Numbered from the stretch's first letter, positions 30,303 through 42,681 are shown. The stretch: DNA of 64,000 nucleotides from Adineta vaga (GCA_021613535.1 CP075494.1:9610001-9674000), one strand, 5' to 3'. Made by a program: numbers and translations. The notes: generated from the letters alone by a model not told the origin.

Positions 30303-32680
30303 ATGACGACTACGATTACTACTAATAATAATAATGATGATGATGATGATGATGATAATGCTTATAAGCAATTTCTTCAAACACATCAATTACAACTTAT
30401 TTTTAATAGCATACCTAAACATCTTTATCGACGTTTATATGAAAAAATGAAAAATGAAATTTTTGATAGTGGAAAATATTTTCAACTCTGTCCTGTTGAT
30501 GATGATGATGATGAATTAGAAAAATCATATAATCCTGAACGACGATTTTATGTTTCAACATTAGAAAATGTCGTTCTCGATCCTGAAAAAGATGAAAATG
30601 CAATTTTTCTTATTGATCATGCTTGGACATATCGAATTAAAGATGCACGAAATGATTTATATTCAATTTCTCAACTCTATGAACGTATGACATCATTAAT
30701 GAATGTTAATTCTGATGTTAAAGACGATGGTATTGAATTAATCTTACAACGAATGTGGAAATTTAATCAAACTTATACATTAACATCAACTCAAATTGAT
30801 CCAAATTTAGATGTTGAAGCTGCACAAGAACCTTATTGGTAGGTGATAAACAGAAGAATAAGAGAGAATCGTAATCTACCAGACAGAAATTGATTATAGT
30901 ACTGTCTTCGATGACATTCGTCATTTGTTTCTAATTAGTATAGATAAACAAAACGCGAATTTCTACCGAGTTTTCTTTAGGTATATCATGGATGAATTTG
31001 GTTCATCAATTCGTCATTCATCAACGAATGCAAATGTTTATTGTACGTCATTTTTCTTTGAACCAACTCAAACAATGTTTACACTTCTCTATCCAATTGT
31101 TCGTATCGAACAACCATATACTGAAATCTTTCGTAATTATGTTTATGATAATAGTAGTACATTGGATCGAAATATCAAATTATTACCATGGCATCGTGTC
31201 GGTTTTCGTAAAACAATACTTCGAAGTTTAACTATTGAAAATTGTCCGGATATGTTTACAAAGAAACTTCAAAATAGTGTAGAAATTTTCGAAGAATGTC
31301 ATAAAAATGATCACTATGATAAAATTCCAATTCATAACGAAAGAAAAACTCTTGACTCAAATCGTATACTTAAAGTTTATACTGATCATGATCTGATTAA
31401 ACAATATTTAACTGATGAACACTATCAATTGATTGATAGTTCTGATCAAGCTGATATTATATTTACAAAAAAATTGATAGACGATTTTCGTCAAGAAACT
31501 TTAGATACAACATTAGTTAATCAATTTCCATTCGAAAATATAATAACTAATAAAGAATTATTAGCATTAGTTTCTCGAAGATGGAAAGCATTATACAGGT
31601 ATGTGAAGAAAAAAAAGAACGGAAACGATATTGTTTAGTTAATCGAATAATTTAGACAAAGGAAATTTAAACTTTCAACAAATTGATAATTGAGGTGAAG
31701 TAATAGTTTGAAAAAAGAATACAAATTTTTTCTTCTCAGATATTTCGACTAATATTAACACACCATTCTTATAATTTGCATCAATAAAAACGATTCTGTT
31801 TTCAGTTCGACGACGATCAATGATGATCCATATATTGATTCACATGGAAGTCCACCATGGTTACCAACAACATTCATTCTCACTTATGAATTACCACAAT
31901 TTGCTGTTTATTTTCAAGTAAATCGAACTTTTTTCCATCTATAAAATGAATTCTTCGTTGTATTAGTATCGAGAAGATCAACAAATTGATAATACATGGA
32001 TAGTGAAACCAATCAATTTAACACGTTCAATTGATGTTTCAGTAACCAATCTATTTGATATGGTTATTCGTTTACCTGAATCAGGTTCGAAAATCGCATG
32101 CAAATATGTTTCAACACCAGTTTTACTTAAAATGCCTGATTTGAATGATGAAGGAGTGAAATTTGATGTTCGGTATGTATTACTTGTACGAAGTGTTCGG
32201 CCATTGAAATTATATGTTCAAAAAATCTTTTGGCTCCGTTTTGCTAATAAACCGTTTTCTTTGAAAACATTTGATGATTATGAAACACATTTTACCGTAA
32301 TGAATTATCGAGTTAATGCAGAATTACGACAAATGGATTGTGAAACATTTGTTGGTTTGTTCAATGAACAACATGGTGGAAATTGGTCGATGATTGAACA
32401 ACGAATCTTTCAAATGTTTCGTGAAGTATTTCATTGCGCAACCATTGAAGAACCACCATTAGGAATTGGTTCATGTATCTCCTCACGAGCTCTCTATGCC
32501 GCCGATTTAATTTTAGAATGGAATGATAAAAATCAAATTCAACCAAAATTATTGGAGATTAATTTTACACCGGATTGTCATCGTGCATGTACCTATTATC
32601 CAAATTTTTATAATCAAATTTTTAATGTACTTTTTCGAGATCAGATTGATGATCATGATGTTATCGATATTTCAGTGTAA
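30303..32680 (+). CDS. TTLL12: TTLL12, tubulin-tyrosine-ligase-like protein 12
   Basis: Four exons (30303-30838, 30981-31598, 31806-31917, 31967-32680) give 659 codons; human TTLL12 has 644. TTLL12 combines an N-terminal SET-like domain with a C-terminal TTL domain and in vertebrates affects histone/tubulin modification and mitotic fidelity, apparently without standard ligase activity. Diagnostic blocks: FLIDHAWTYRIKDARNDL, MWKFNQTYTL, WYIMDEFGSSIRH, LLPW, DADI-like QADIIFTKK, VNQFPFENIITNKELLALV, NTWIVKPINLTRSIDVSVT, KYVSTPVLL, VKFDVRYVLLVRSVRPLKLY, FTVMNYRVN and LEINFTPDCHRACTYYPNF. The N-terminus adds a species-specific Asn/Asp run coded by AAT/GAT triplets. The ATG lies three bases after TTCTTCTAG, a good 3' splice site. 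The gene sits 165 bases downstream of the previous one. Confidence 0.95.
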
Positions 32681-32817
32681 TAGTTTTTGACAAAAAAAAT
32701 TCTAATAAATGATGGTGATGGGTTTACATCTAGTTGCATAAATTTTGAACTATGTATTGAAACATTTATTTTTTCTGAAAAAAAAGCACACAAACAATGA
32801 AATATAATCTAGATAGT
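32681..32817. other. Short convergent 3' spacer
   Basis: Only 137 bases separate the TTLL12 stop (+) and the stop of the ART-TPR gene (-), so both 3' ends must be compressed here and may overlap. Confidence 0.6.
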
Positions 32818-34614
32818 TTATGTTGATAATTGTAATTTTTGAGTAATTCTATTGTATTGATCTTGATATTTCTTTAGTTTGTCATGATTTTCTCCATATT
32901 TCTGTTTGGCGATATTTATCGCGTCCGATGCATGTTGAACAGCTTCGTTATTTTGTCCAAGAGTATCGAATACTAGCGATAAATTTTGATGAATATCCGC
33001 AACTATTTCCAATTTTAATGAATTAGATTTTCTCGAAGCTTTTAATGCTTCTTGGAAAGATTTTAGTGCATTTGGATAATCGCCTTTAGAAATAAAGACT
33101 TCACCAAGATTATTCATTAGAATAAAAGCCATGGATAGATCAAGTGTGTGAGGATTGAGGACAATTTTCAGAGCATTAGTGAACGTTTTGGAAGCTTGAA
33201 CGAAATCATTTTGCTCTTTTTCAATCATACCAATATGTGCATAGATTCCAGCTAATGTCGAATGATTTACCGGCTTATTCTGTAATTCTCCATCCAAAGA
33301 ACTTCTATAATGAGAAAGAGCTCGAGAATAATCTTTAATTTTTTCATAAATATATCCAAGATAACGATGAATATTATTCGTATTCGATGTCGTTTTGAGA
33401 AGTATCTGAAAAATATCTTTAGCTTTATCTAATTGATTTGTTTTAATCATCATTCGACCTAATGTAGAAAAGTCATGTAAATTTTTATATTCATTTTGAA
33501 TTGAATTAATCCGAGCTTTCAGTTGTTCATGATTATTATCTATTAAAATCAGATGAATTTGCCATAGTTTATTCTCTTCAATTCTTTCGATTTGTGTAAT
33601 TTGAAAGATGGGATTTAATGAGAAAAGAATGTGTCGATCACTATCATGATAATAATCTAATTGATCTAAAGATACGAATGGAAATGATGATATGGTACGA
33701 TCGATTTCGATTCGAAAAAGTATTGATGTGAGATTTGAATCATTCGTAAATTGTTTAGCTAAGTTAAATGACGGTTGCCGATCGATGGTGGTTAATAAAA
33801 ATGTACGGAATGAAATGATATCGTTTATTTTCATATTGAAATTTTGAAATTGTTCATTTGAAATGACTTGATTATAATAAACAGTTAATTTTTCATGATC
33901 AGTTGATTTTGTATGTAAATCATTGATTTGTTTATGTAAATCTGAGATAAAGAAAGCGATTTTCACAAGAATTTCCATATCAACTAATCTTAAAGCTCGA
34001 TGAATCATAGCTGAAAGAAAACATTCTCGCGTGTACCATTCAATTGATGAGAATTGATTGTAACCATCATTTTCGAATTGAGTAATTCGATTTAATTCAT
34101 TCGCATTTCCAGCATAATGATAACGAGAAAATTCAATAAAGGATTGTTTCATCTCTTCACTTGATTCGCTATTGATTAAAATTTCTCTTAATAATAATGA
34201 ACAAGAAAATGGTTGATTTTGAATTTCATTTGAAAGAATATGAATGGATGTTAAATTATCCATTTCTTGACGAATATCTCGTCGAAATGCATCATGAATT
34301 GCTCGAAGATTTGTATAAATTCCTTTAATTTTTTGAAAATCTTTCGTCCAATTTTCGTGATCTTGACGATCGTTACAAGAAATATAAATTGAATAAATTT
34401 GTTTGTTCATTTCCAGTTTTCGAACTACATCTTTTCCTAAAGTATCTGATATAATAATACACAATTTTTCATCGTGAATTTCTTGAATAAACTGATAGAA
34501 ATCATTTGAATTTGAATAAAATTGCATTGTATTAACATAGGATTGAAATAAAGATAAAGACTTTTGATATTCAGTAATATTTTCATCTAATAAAATAAGT
34601 ATGAAGTTTTCCAC
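32818..34614 (-). CDS. ADP-ribosyltransferase-fold protein with C-terminal TPRs, catalytic residues replaced
   Basis: An intronless 598-residue frame. Residues about 1-110 resemble the N-terminal response-like module of rotifer proteins (LCIIISDTLGKDVV). About 185-360 follow the layout of the arginine-specific mono-ADP-ribosyltransferase domain (EWYTRECFLSAMIHRALR, then VYYNQ, FLLTT, HILFSLNPIFQI, WQIHLIL). About 375-580 hold tetratricopeptide repeats of kinesin-light-chain type (NLHDFSTLGRM, YLGYIYEKIKDYSRALSHY, AGIYAHIGMIEKEQNDF, NNLGEVFISKGDYPNALKSF, HQNLSLVFDTLGQNNEAVQH). The R-S-E triad expected for an active enzyme is not seen. The VYRG-type arginine position is Tyr247, the S-T-S position reads LLTTI, and the ExE position is DRH (326-328). 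It is therefore probably not an active transferase, perhaps a TPR adaptor. The family is expanded in bdelloid rotifers. Confidence 0.78.
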   Translation of the reverse strand: MENFILILLDENITEYQKSLSLFQSYVNTMQFYSNSNDFYQFIQEIHDEKLCIIISDTLGKDVVRKLEMNKQIYSIYISCNDRQDHENWTKDFQKIKGIYTNLRAIHDAFRRDIRQEMDNLTSIHILSNEIQNQPFSCSLLLREILINSESSEEMKQSFIEFSRYHYAGNANELNRITQFENDGYNQFSSIEWYTRECFLSAMIHRALRLVDMEILVKIAFFISDLHKQINDLHTKSTDHEKLTVYYNQVISNEQFQNFNMKINDIISFRTFLLTTIDRQPSFNLAKQFTNDSNLTSILFRIEIDRTISSFPFVSLDQLDYYHDSDRHILFSLNPIFQITQIERIEENKLWQIHLILIDNNHEQLKARINSIQNEYKNLHDFSTLGRMMIKTNQLDKAKDIFQILLKTTSNTNNIHRYLGYIYEKIKDYSRALSHYRSSLDGELQNKPVNHSTLAGIYAHIGMIEKEQNDFVQASKTFTNALKIVLNPHTLDLSMAFILMNNLGEVFISKGDYPNALKSFQEALKASRKSNSLKLEIVADIHQNLSLVFDTLGQNNEAVQHASDAINIAKQKYGENHDKLKKYQDQYNRITQKLQLST

Positions 34615-35767
34615 TGTATTTCTTTTGAATATTCGATAAGCGAATTTATATTTGCCATGAAGAAAAAGATTTCTTTTCTAGACAGAAAGTTTTAACATTT
34701 GTGACAACACGTTTCTTTGTTCTGTTACCATAGTTTGTGGTTTCTTAGAAGAACAGAAAAAAAGACCTTTTTCTTTCTTCCTAATGCTTTCCTCCATCAC
34801 GAAAACTTACAACTACGATGAAGTTAACGTATTTGAATTTAATGGAACCGTTGTTCATTGCCAGTGTAGATATATACTCATCTCACTCACTATCAGTTGT
34901 CATAACTACGACCAAAATGGTTCTAATGGGTGTAATAGAATCAATAGCTATATTCTTCTATTGATTTTCAGAGTTAGAAAATATACCTAACGTCAAAAGG
35001 AAAAACAGTAAATGAATACGTTTCAAAATATATCAAGGATCCAACTTTCCCAGCTAACAAATGTCTCATGCATTCTTAGTTTTTGTAAACTGTAGAGCTT
35101 TTTCACACTGTATTTCAAAAACATAAGTTTGAGAAGAATGAAAGAAGATAATTGTATTGTTTGATTGTTTTTTACTGACTGTATGCATATTTTTGTCGAA
35201 ATGTTTTAATTAAAATACTAACACCATCATTTATTCTTCCAGTTCAGTTATCTTCCAATTGTACTGAAATTATCGACGTAAAAATTCTTCAGACGTAAAA
35301 AACAACTTTGTTTTTCTCAAACAATGAAATTTCTTCAAAATTTTATGCATAGATCATTCTGTTTGTCATCTTTAGTAATAATAAATGACAGTCTAATGTG
35401 TCAAAGAAGATTCAAAATAAAACGAATCAACGGTGCGAAGAAAAAATAAACTTGAAAACCTTTTCGAAAAGTAGATTCGTTTCCATGCTAGAATCTTAAA
35501 ATTGAAATATTCATAAGAACAGAAGATTTATGTAGGCGATTGTTTTGGATCTTAAGTTCATTTATATATTCATTTAAATTCGTGATTTTTGATTGTTTAT
35601 TAATTTCAAAACAGTTCTTCCTCATTCAACCTGAAAACGATTCTCTATCGTTTCTATCATCAAAAGAACTCAAAGTTTTTTCTGATTCTATATAAATTGT
35701 CTACTACAAAACGATTTCTTTTTCATATTCAACAGAAGACAAACATTTTCCGAATACGTCTTATTCA
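34615..35767. promoter_or_regulatory. Divergent spacer between ART-TPR (-) and a 7TM receptor (+)
   Basis: About 1.15 kb between head-to-head genes, AT-rich, with no supportable gene. The 68-residue frame at 34784-34990 (+) has no features I recognise. Confidence 0.5.
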
Positions 35768-36822
35768 ATGGCTAACAACTCGTTTATTTGGAACATTTCT
35801 AACGACATGATTAATTTCAAACCAAAAATAATTCCACTCGAAATTGCAAAGTTTATGGTACATACTCTCTATACTCTTTTCCAAATAATCATTCCTATAA
35901 TTGGATTGTTTGGTTTTCTTGGTAATGTTATCACATTTCTTCAACCTGAATTACGTTCAAATACATGCATTATCTACATACTTTGCAGTTCTTTTATCGA
36001 TTTTGCTCGATTGGCCGTAACTATTTTTCCATTTTATTTTCAAATCAAATCCGAAGATCAATCTGTTTTACTCGCCTGGGATTATTCAGTTGTTTCATGT
36101 AAAATACTGTATTTTCTTATGAATTTTTTACCACAACTAGCGATCAATTTATTAATTTTAAGTATGATTGATCGATATGCTTGTACATTTCCTCTTCAAT
36201 CGCGAATGCATCGGCTCAATCAGTTAAAAATGGTTCCATTCATGATTACTGCAGCCGTTCTTATCAGTTGTATTACTTCAATCTATGGAGCAGTTCTCGC
36301 TTATATTCCAGTAGACAGATGCAACTATACTGATCTTCAAACATATAGCATCTTGAATATCTTATTTAATGGTTTAACACAGCCAATAGTGATGCTTATA
36401 CTCGTTTTGCTTACTTATCAAAATGTTCGTCGAAGTCGACAACGAGTAGTAAGTAAATGTACTGTATCGATAGTAAATTGTATTCGTATTTATTATAGGG
36501 TGGCGTTGCTGGAGGAAATCCAAATCAAGCTCGTAATCAATTTCTAGCAATAATTATTACTCAAGTATTAGTAACAGCTATACTTTCATTAATATTTCTA
36601 GCTGGACAAGTTTATGTCTTCTTTATTTACGATAGTATAAAAACAACCGAAGATCTCTATACAGTTTATTTTTTCTTCTCAATTACTTTAAGTTTATATG
36701 CAATGAATAATGCGAAATCATTCTTCTTTTCAATATTAACATCAAAAGTATATCGACAAACATTTATCAAAGCTTGGCAGAGATTATTTATTCGATTAAG
36801 ACGATTTATATATCATCGATGA
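35768..36822 (+). CDS. Rhodopsin-like 7TM receptor, rotifer-type orphan
   Basis: Two exons, 35768-36448 and 36499-36822, joined in phase at QRV|GGVAGG, giving 334 codons. Seven hydrophobic segments are seen. TM1 has IIGLFGFLGNVITF with the class-A GN motif. TM3 ends in LSMIDRYACTF with an intact DRY, preceded by a conserved-type cysteine (VVSCKILYF). The second extracellular loop cysteine is in VDRCNYTDL. TM7 has SLYAMNNAKSFFFSILTSKVY, a pattern common in rotifer chemoreceptor-like receptors. The N-terminus has NNS and NIS sequons. The ligand cannot be assigned. (A)ATAAATAAATAAA at about 36869-36882, 47 bases after the stop, is a good poly(A) signal cluster. Confidence 0.87.
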
Positions 36823-37303
36823 AAGACTATTCATTTTTACATTGCAATGCAATGTTCACGATTTGCTTAATAAATAAATAAAGCTTCTAAGTCATAAATG
36901 TGAGATTGATTTACTTTTGTTTACGATTATAAAGTTTATTTTCGAATGTATAAATCTTGTTTGGTGTGATTTAGCGACCTCCATTGATTAATTTCATAAA
37001 TAGCTGAATGGGCATATTCTCTATCCAGTTGAACTATCAGATTGCTTTCTTGCATACATCATAGAAAAGAGCGCAACATATGGTTTTCACAATCCTTTTT
37101 GTATTATACGATCACGAATATAAAACGTGATTGACTTATCAGTCAGTATATGATTCGAAGTAATCACCTCCTCAAATGACATGTTATCTAAGCATTCTTA
37201 TTTCTTTTTATAGATGCTGTACCATTCTTTCATAGAATGATACCAAGAATTAAAGTCTAGGTTAAATCAAAAAAAGAAGTATTCACATTTTCAGAAAGTA
37301 CTC
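36823..37303. other. Spacer with 3' end of the receptor and MTHFR leader
   Basis: About 480 bases. The left end has an AATAAA cluster. The right end has ACATTTTCAG at 37285-37294, a candidate 3' splice site nine bases before the MTHFR ATG. Nothing else recognised. Confidence 0.5.
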
Positions 37304-39722
37304 ATGACACTAACACATAATGAAAACCATTTTGTTCCTAATCATGGTGATACATATGAAAATGGTGTCGATGCTCAATCCATACCAACATCATGTGATC
37401 ATTCTCGTCAACTCAAACATTCATTGAGTGAAAGTAGCACTCCATCCATCAAAGGATGCTGTTTACAATCAATGAAATACATCAGTTTACGAGAAAAAAT
37501 CGATAAACGTATTGCAAATAACGAACGATGGTATTCATTGGAGTTTTTTCCTCCACGCACAGCAAATGGTGCAGCAAATCTTATCGGCTGGTAAGTAATA
37601 AATTTGTTTGGAATAATGCATTTTTGAATCTTGAAATAGTTTTGAACGTATGACTGTTGGTCAACCATTATTTTGCGATATAACATGGCATCCAACTGGT
37701 GATCCAGCCGGTGTAAAAGAAACCAGTTCTATGATGATTGCAAATACAATGTTAAATTATTGTAGTACGGATACAATGTTACATATTACATGTTATGGTG
37801 CAAAAGAAACAACAATGATGGAATATTTATCGAAAGCGAAAGAGTTTGGCATTCGTAATTTACTTGCATTGCGTGGAGGTAAATTTGAATATTTTTTGTA
37901 GATTTTATGATTGATAAAATGAAAAAAAAACCCGACTTGTTTAGATCCACCGGTTGGAGAAGAATGGGATCCGAAGAAAAGTGAATTTCGATATGCATCT
38001 GATCTTGTTCGATTCATTCGGCAACATTTTGATGATTATTTTATTATATGTGTTGCAGGTAGATTTTCATTCAATTATTGATAAACTTTCTTTCATGTAC
38101 AATAAGTCTATTTTTCTTTTCAGGTTATCCACAGGGACATCCTGATTCAGAATCATACGAAAAAGATTTGATTTATTTAAAGGAAAAAGTTGATTGTGGT
38201 GCAGATTTTATTATAACTCAACTTTTTTTTCAAGCTGAAACTTTTATTAAGTTTGAAGCTGATTGTCGAGCAATTGGAATTACATGTCCAATTATTCCTG
38301 GTATATTACCAATTCAAGTAATTCAGTTTTTAATGAAGAAAAAAGAAATATAATAGTTATATTTGATTTTCTAGGGTTACTCTAGTTTAAGAAATATTGT
38401 TCGATTAGCTAAACTTGATGTACCGAAAGAAATTCTTGATTGTATCGAACCTATGAAAGAGAATGATGAAGCTATACGAAAATTTGGTGTTCAAACATGT
38501 CTTGATCTTTGTCGTACATTGTTAAATTCCGGTAAAGTTTATGGACTTCATTTCTATACATTGAATCGTGAAGTTGCTACGATGGAAATTTTAAAAAAAC
38601 TTGGTCTTTGGTTAGAAGATCATTCATTACGTGCTTTACCATGGAAGAAAATATCGAATAGTCATGTACGTACAAATGAGAATGTTCGTCCAATCTTTTG
38701 GAGTATTCGACCAAAATCTTATGTTCATCGTACATTAGATTGGAATGAATTTCCTAATGGACGTTGGGGTTTATCATCAGCACCATCGTTTGGTATGTTA
38801 ACAGATTATCATTTATTTTATATGAAAATTGATGCAACAAAAGAAGAATTACTCGATGAGTGGGGCCATGAATTAACATGTGAAGAAGATGCTTGGAAAA
38901 TGTTTGTGTGTTTCATTGGTGGAGAAACGAATGGAACAGATAAAATTGTTCGACATTTTCCATGGATTGATGAAGAGATATCTACAGAAACGAATTTAAT
39001 TCAAAAAGATTTGATAAAGTATAATCAAAAAGGAATTTTGACAATTAATTCTCAACCAGCTGTAAATGGAGTTAAAAGTTCAGATCCAACGGTCGGTTGG
39101 GGTAAAGCGAATGGTTATGTTTATCAAAAAGTAAGTAGTTTTTGTTTGGAAAGAAACTCTTTCACCTTCGAATATGACTTAGGCTTATTTGGAATTTTTT
39201 ACAAATGAAAAAAATATTCCAGCATTACGAGCTGTTTTACAACAATTTCCTAATGTCAATTATCATTTTGTGAACAAATCGGTAAGTTATTTCTTTTGTC
39301 TTACTCAATTAAATTTCTTGGATATTCGTGTAGGGAGAAATAAATGAAACAAATACAGATGATGAACAACCAATCGCTATAACATGGGGAGTATTCTCCG
39401 GTAGAGAAATTATACAACCAACAGTCGTTGATCCTGTTAGTTTTATGATTTGGAAAGTAAGAAGTTTGTCTATTAGTTCGATAGTCTTGTACGAAACATT
39501 TTTCTTTGTCATTAGGATGAAGCATTCAGTTTATGGATGGAACGTTGGGGTAAATTATATGCCGTTGATTCACGTTCTTATTCAATTATCCAACAAATCT
39601 CAAATAGTTATTATTTAGTTAATCTAGTCGATAATGACTATCCTCAAGGTTCTTCACTTTGGTCAATATTAGATGCAATGTTTGACTATCAAAAATCCAA
39701 TCCGAAAGATACAGACTGTTAA
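37304..39722 (+). CDS. MTHFR: Methylenetetrahydrofolate reductase
   Basis: Eight exons (37304-37590, 37640-37878, 37945-38058, 38124-38317, 38375-39130, 39183-39281, 39334-39456, 39516-39722) join to 672 codons; human MTHFR has 656. The enzyme uses FAD and NADPH to reduce 5,10-methylene- to 5-methyl-tetrahydrofolate for methionine synthesis. Seen: an N-terminal Ser/Thr-containing extension; the catalytic barrel with [79 protein letters not shown] and [10 protein letters not shown]. The C-terminal SAM-binding regulatory domain has [26 protein letters not shown]-type [30 protein letters not shown] and [15 protein letters not shown]. The two-domain form fits feedback inhibition by SAM as in other animals. 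Confidence 0.96.
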
Positions 39723-39731
39723 TGATGATGA

Positions 39732-39750
39732 TAATAATAATAATAATAAT
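39732..39750. repeat. (AAT)n microsatellite in the MTHFR 3' end
   Basis: Trinucleotide ATA/AAT run just after the MTHFR stop and before an AATAAA-containing stretch at about 39781-39788. Confidence 0.85.
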
Positions 39751-39844
39751 ATTTTCTTCTTTTTTTCTATTTTAATATATATAATAAATATTGATTTTTG
39801 GCGAATGAAAAAGTGATCGAATGATAAGAAAGTTAGATCTGAAT

Positions 39845-39866
39845 TTTTGTTTTCAGAAAAGAAAAG
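39845..39866 (+). promoter_or_regulatory. Candidate trans-splice acceptor before POLK
   Basis: TTTTTGTTTTCAG ends at 39856, ten bases before the POLK ATG and only 134 bases after the MTHFR stop. It has a clean polypyrimidine tract and AG. With no room for a normal promoter plus 5' exon, spliced-leader addition is a reasonable reading. Confidence 0.55.
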
Positions 39867-42314
39867 ATGAGTCGAACAACATTTTTAAATGTTGATGATA
39901 CCAAAGCTGGTATGGAACATTTGGATAAAGAGAAAATTAATAAATTAATTCAAGAAGCATCAAAAAGTAGGTTGAATTATGTTTCTCATTTTACAACGAA
40001 TAGATTTATTAATATAGATTCGAAATTTTTCAAACAACAGCAACGTCGAGAAGAAGTAGGATTTGAATATGAAGTCAGATTGAGAATAAAAAAAATCTTT
40101 TTAGGATAATCGTCGACGAATTGACGTGAAATTATCAAAAATCAAATCATTTACTTCTTTTCAAATTGAACAAGCAGAAAAAGCAGTAAGAATATTATTT
40201 CAATCTGTTTTCATATATAATGAATTGTTTTCTTTTGATTACAAGGCAGATCGTTATTTAAATCAATTGGATAAATCTCGAAATTTATCTCGAACATTTT
40301 GTCATATCGATATGGATGCATTCTATGCCGCAGTCGAAGTAAACAAGTTCAATTATTTAGTTGTATTTCATTCTTGTTATTCTAGATGCGTGATAATCCA
40401 GCACTTCAACATATTCCAATGGCTGTCGGTGGTGAAGGCATGTTGGTAATCCTTAATTATTCAATTTATGTTTTCAAAAAGTTAGAAAATTTTATTTTCA
40501 TAGTCAACATCAAATTATTTAGCTCGTCAATTTGGTGTTCGTGCAGCTATGCCTGGTTTTATTGCTCGACAACTTTGTCCAAATCTTGTTATTGTACCGT
40601 GTGATTTCGAAAAATATCGAATCGATAGTTCAAAAGTCATGTAAGAGATCGATCGAGACTACATCCTTGAATTTTGCTTGTTGATTTACATTTTTGAAGG
40701 AAAATTATCAGCGAATATGATGATAATTATGGTTCGTGTGGTCTTGATGAAGCATTTGCTGATTTGACAAATCATTTACAAATACGAATGATATCATCTG
40801 AACAACAACGAACATTTCCTAAAGATGTAATTCTTATTGATTTGGGTTGAAAGAATGAACTTGTATATTTCCTTATAGGAAAATTCAACAGAGACAATAA
40901 TATTTGGTATCACAGCTGAAGAAACTGTTCAAGAAATGCGACATCGAATTTATCTCGCTACACGATTAACAGCTAGTGCTGGTATTGCATGCAATATACG
41001 TTTAGCAAAATTATGTTCTGGTAAGCTATTACAAATATTCATTTATTTGATTTTTCTAATCTATAAATTTATAGATATCAATAAACCTAATGGACAATAT
41101 CAATTAGAGTCAAATATGAATGTTATCTTAAATTTTATTCGTAATTTACCAATACGAAAAGTATAATACATTCTTTTATCTAGTGATAATAATGATGATG
41201 ATGATAATGATTTAGATCAAAGGTATTGGAAAAGTGACTGCTCTTCATCTAGAATCTCTTCATATTGAAACTGTTAATGATATTTATTTAAAACGTGGTA
41301 TTTTAAAACTAATTGAATATTCTACAACATTTGATTTTCTCATGCGTGTTTGTAATGGTTGTGGTTCGACAGCTATTGAACATGATGATATACAAAAAAG
41401 TGTCGGACATGAAACAACATTCAATAATACAAATGATTCATTAGAATTGATAAGAATTTGTCAAGAATTAGCAAAGAAAACTGTCGATGAATTAATCACC
41501 GATCGAATTCTATGTAAACGTGTAACATTGAAGATTAAAACTGTAAATTTCGAAATTTTAACACGATCAAAAACACTTTCGTCGTATACAGATTCGTTAA
41601 ATATTATTACAGAAAAAGCAGTGGCTTTACTTAAAAATGAACTCGATCAAGATCTTGAATTGCCAGCATTACGATTAATGGGTAAGATATTGAATTTTTT
41701 ATATCTAACATGAGAATCATAGAAATAGATTACTATTCAGATAAACTATTTTCTTCATTTATTAGGAGTTCGTGTTTCCGATTTGAAGATGAAAAGTTCT
41801 GATCTACCAATTCTTCAATTTTTCTCCAAACAAGATACTACAACAAATACGGAAAATGCTCATGATGTGATTGAAGATATTGATGATAATGACGATGAAG
41901 CAGAAGAGTTTCCTTTGGATGAAAATCAACATATGGACAATTGTCATACAAAATTAATTCATAATCAGGAGGATGAAGATTCAAATTCAGGTACAACAAT
42001 GTGTCCTGTATGTCATAAAATGCTTTTAGGTGATAATGATAAGATTAATCAACATATTGATTTATGTTTAAATGGTGAAATGGTTCGAACAACAATCAGA
42101 GAAGAAGATCAACGAACATCACCTCAATTAAATCATAATAAACGGTATTTTATTTCATGTTTCATTTGACTCGAAATGATTGCTTTACTTTTATAGTATT
42201 ATTTCGACTCAATCGAAATCAACACCACCAGCAAAACGACAACGAAAAAAATTGAATTTAACACCACCGCGTTTAAATGGCATTGATAATTATTTTTTCA
42301 AAAAAAATGATTAA
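39867..42314 (+). CDS. POLK: DNA polymerase kappa (Y-family translesion polymerase)
   Basis: About eleven exons. Pol kappa extends past minor-groove guanine adducts and mismatched ends. The N-clasp is evident ([25 protein letters not shown]...[14 protein letters not shown]). Catalytic motif I is [14 protein letters not shown]. Then come [36 protein letters not shown] and the second acidic motif GLDEAFAD, where the family normally has S-[LI]-DEA. Further on: [64 protein letters not shown] and [14 protein letters not shown]. The C-terminus has one UBZ4 zinc finger (CPVCHKML...HIDLCLNG) instead of the two in vertebrates, and ends [12 protein letters not shown], which resembles a PCNA-interacting peptide. 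The TAA is at 42312-42314; AATAAA follows near 42404. Confidence 0.95.
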
Positions 42315-42681
42315 TAGTCTTCTTCTATGTCAGATAATTGTATTCTACTTATATTTTTATTTTGGATCTTTTTTTGTTGTTCATTTCGTTTTCTTTTCAT
42401 AACAGATTAAATAAATGTTTGATTATATGATGAAAAATTCAAAATATACAATCAATATGAACAGATTATTAGCGACACCTATGATAAATATATATATACA
42501 TTAATCGAGAACAAAAGACAATTCTCTAAATCTATCCATCTATCTATCGATATGGAACTAATAAAAACGAGATAACCAATACCTGTTATGTATATTCTAT
42601 AGAATTCAAATTTTCGTTTGTTTCAAATACATTCATAAATATCTCATTTTTCATACACTAATATTTTGCAATCATTTCTAG
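42315..42681. promoter_or_regulatory. Spacer POLK-FOXK; FOXK first exon not located
   Basis: About 370 bases. POLK's likely poly(A) signal AATAAA is near 42404. The FOXK frame has no ATG before its FHA domain, so an upstream coding exon or another splicing arrangement is expected in or before this stretch. I could not identify it. Confidence 0.45.
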
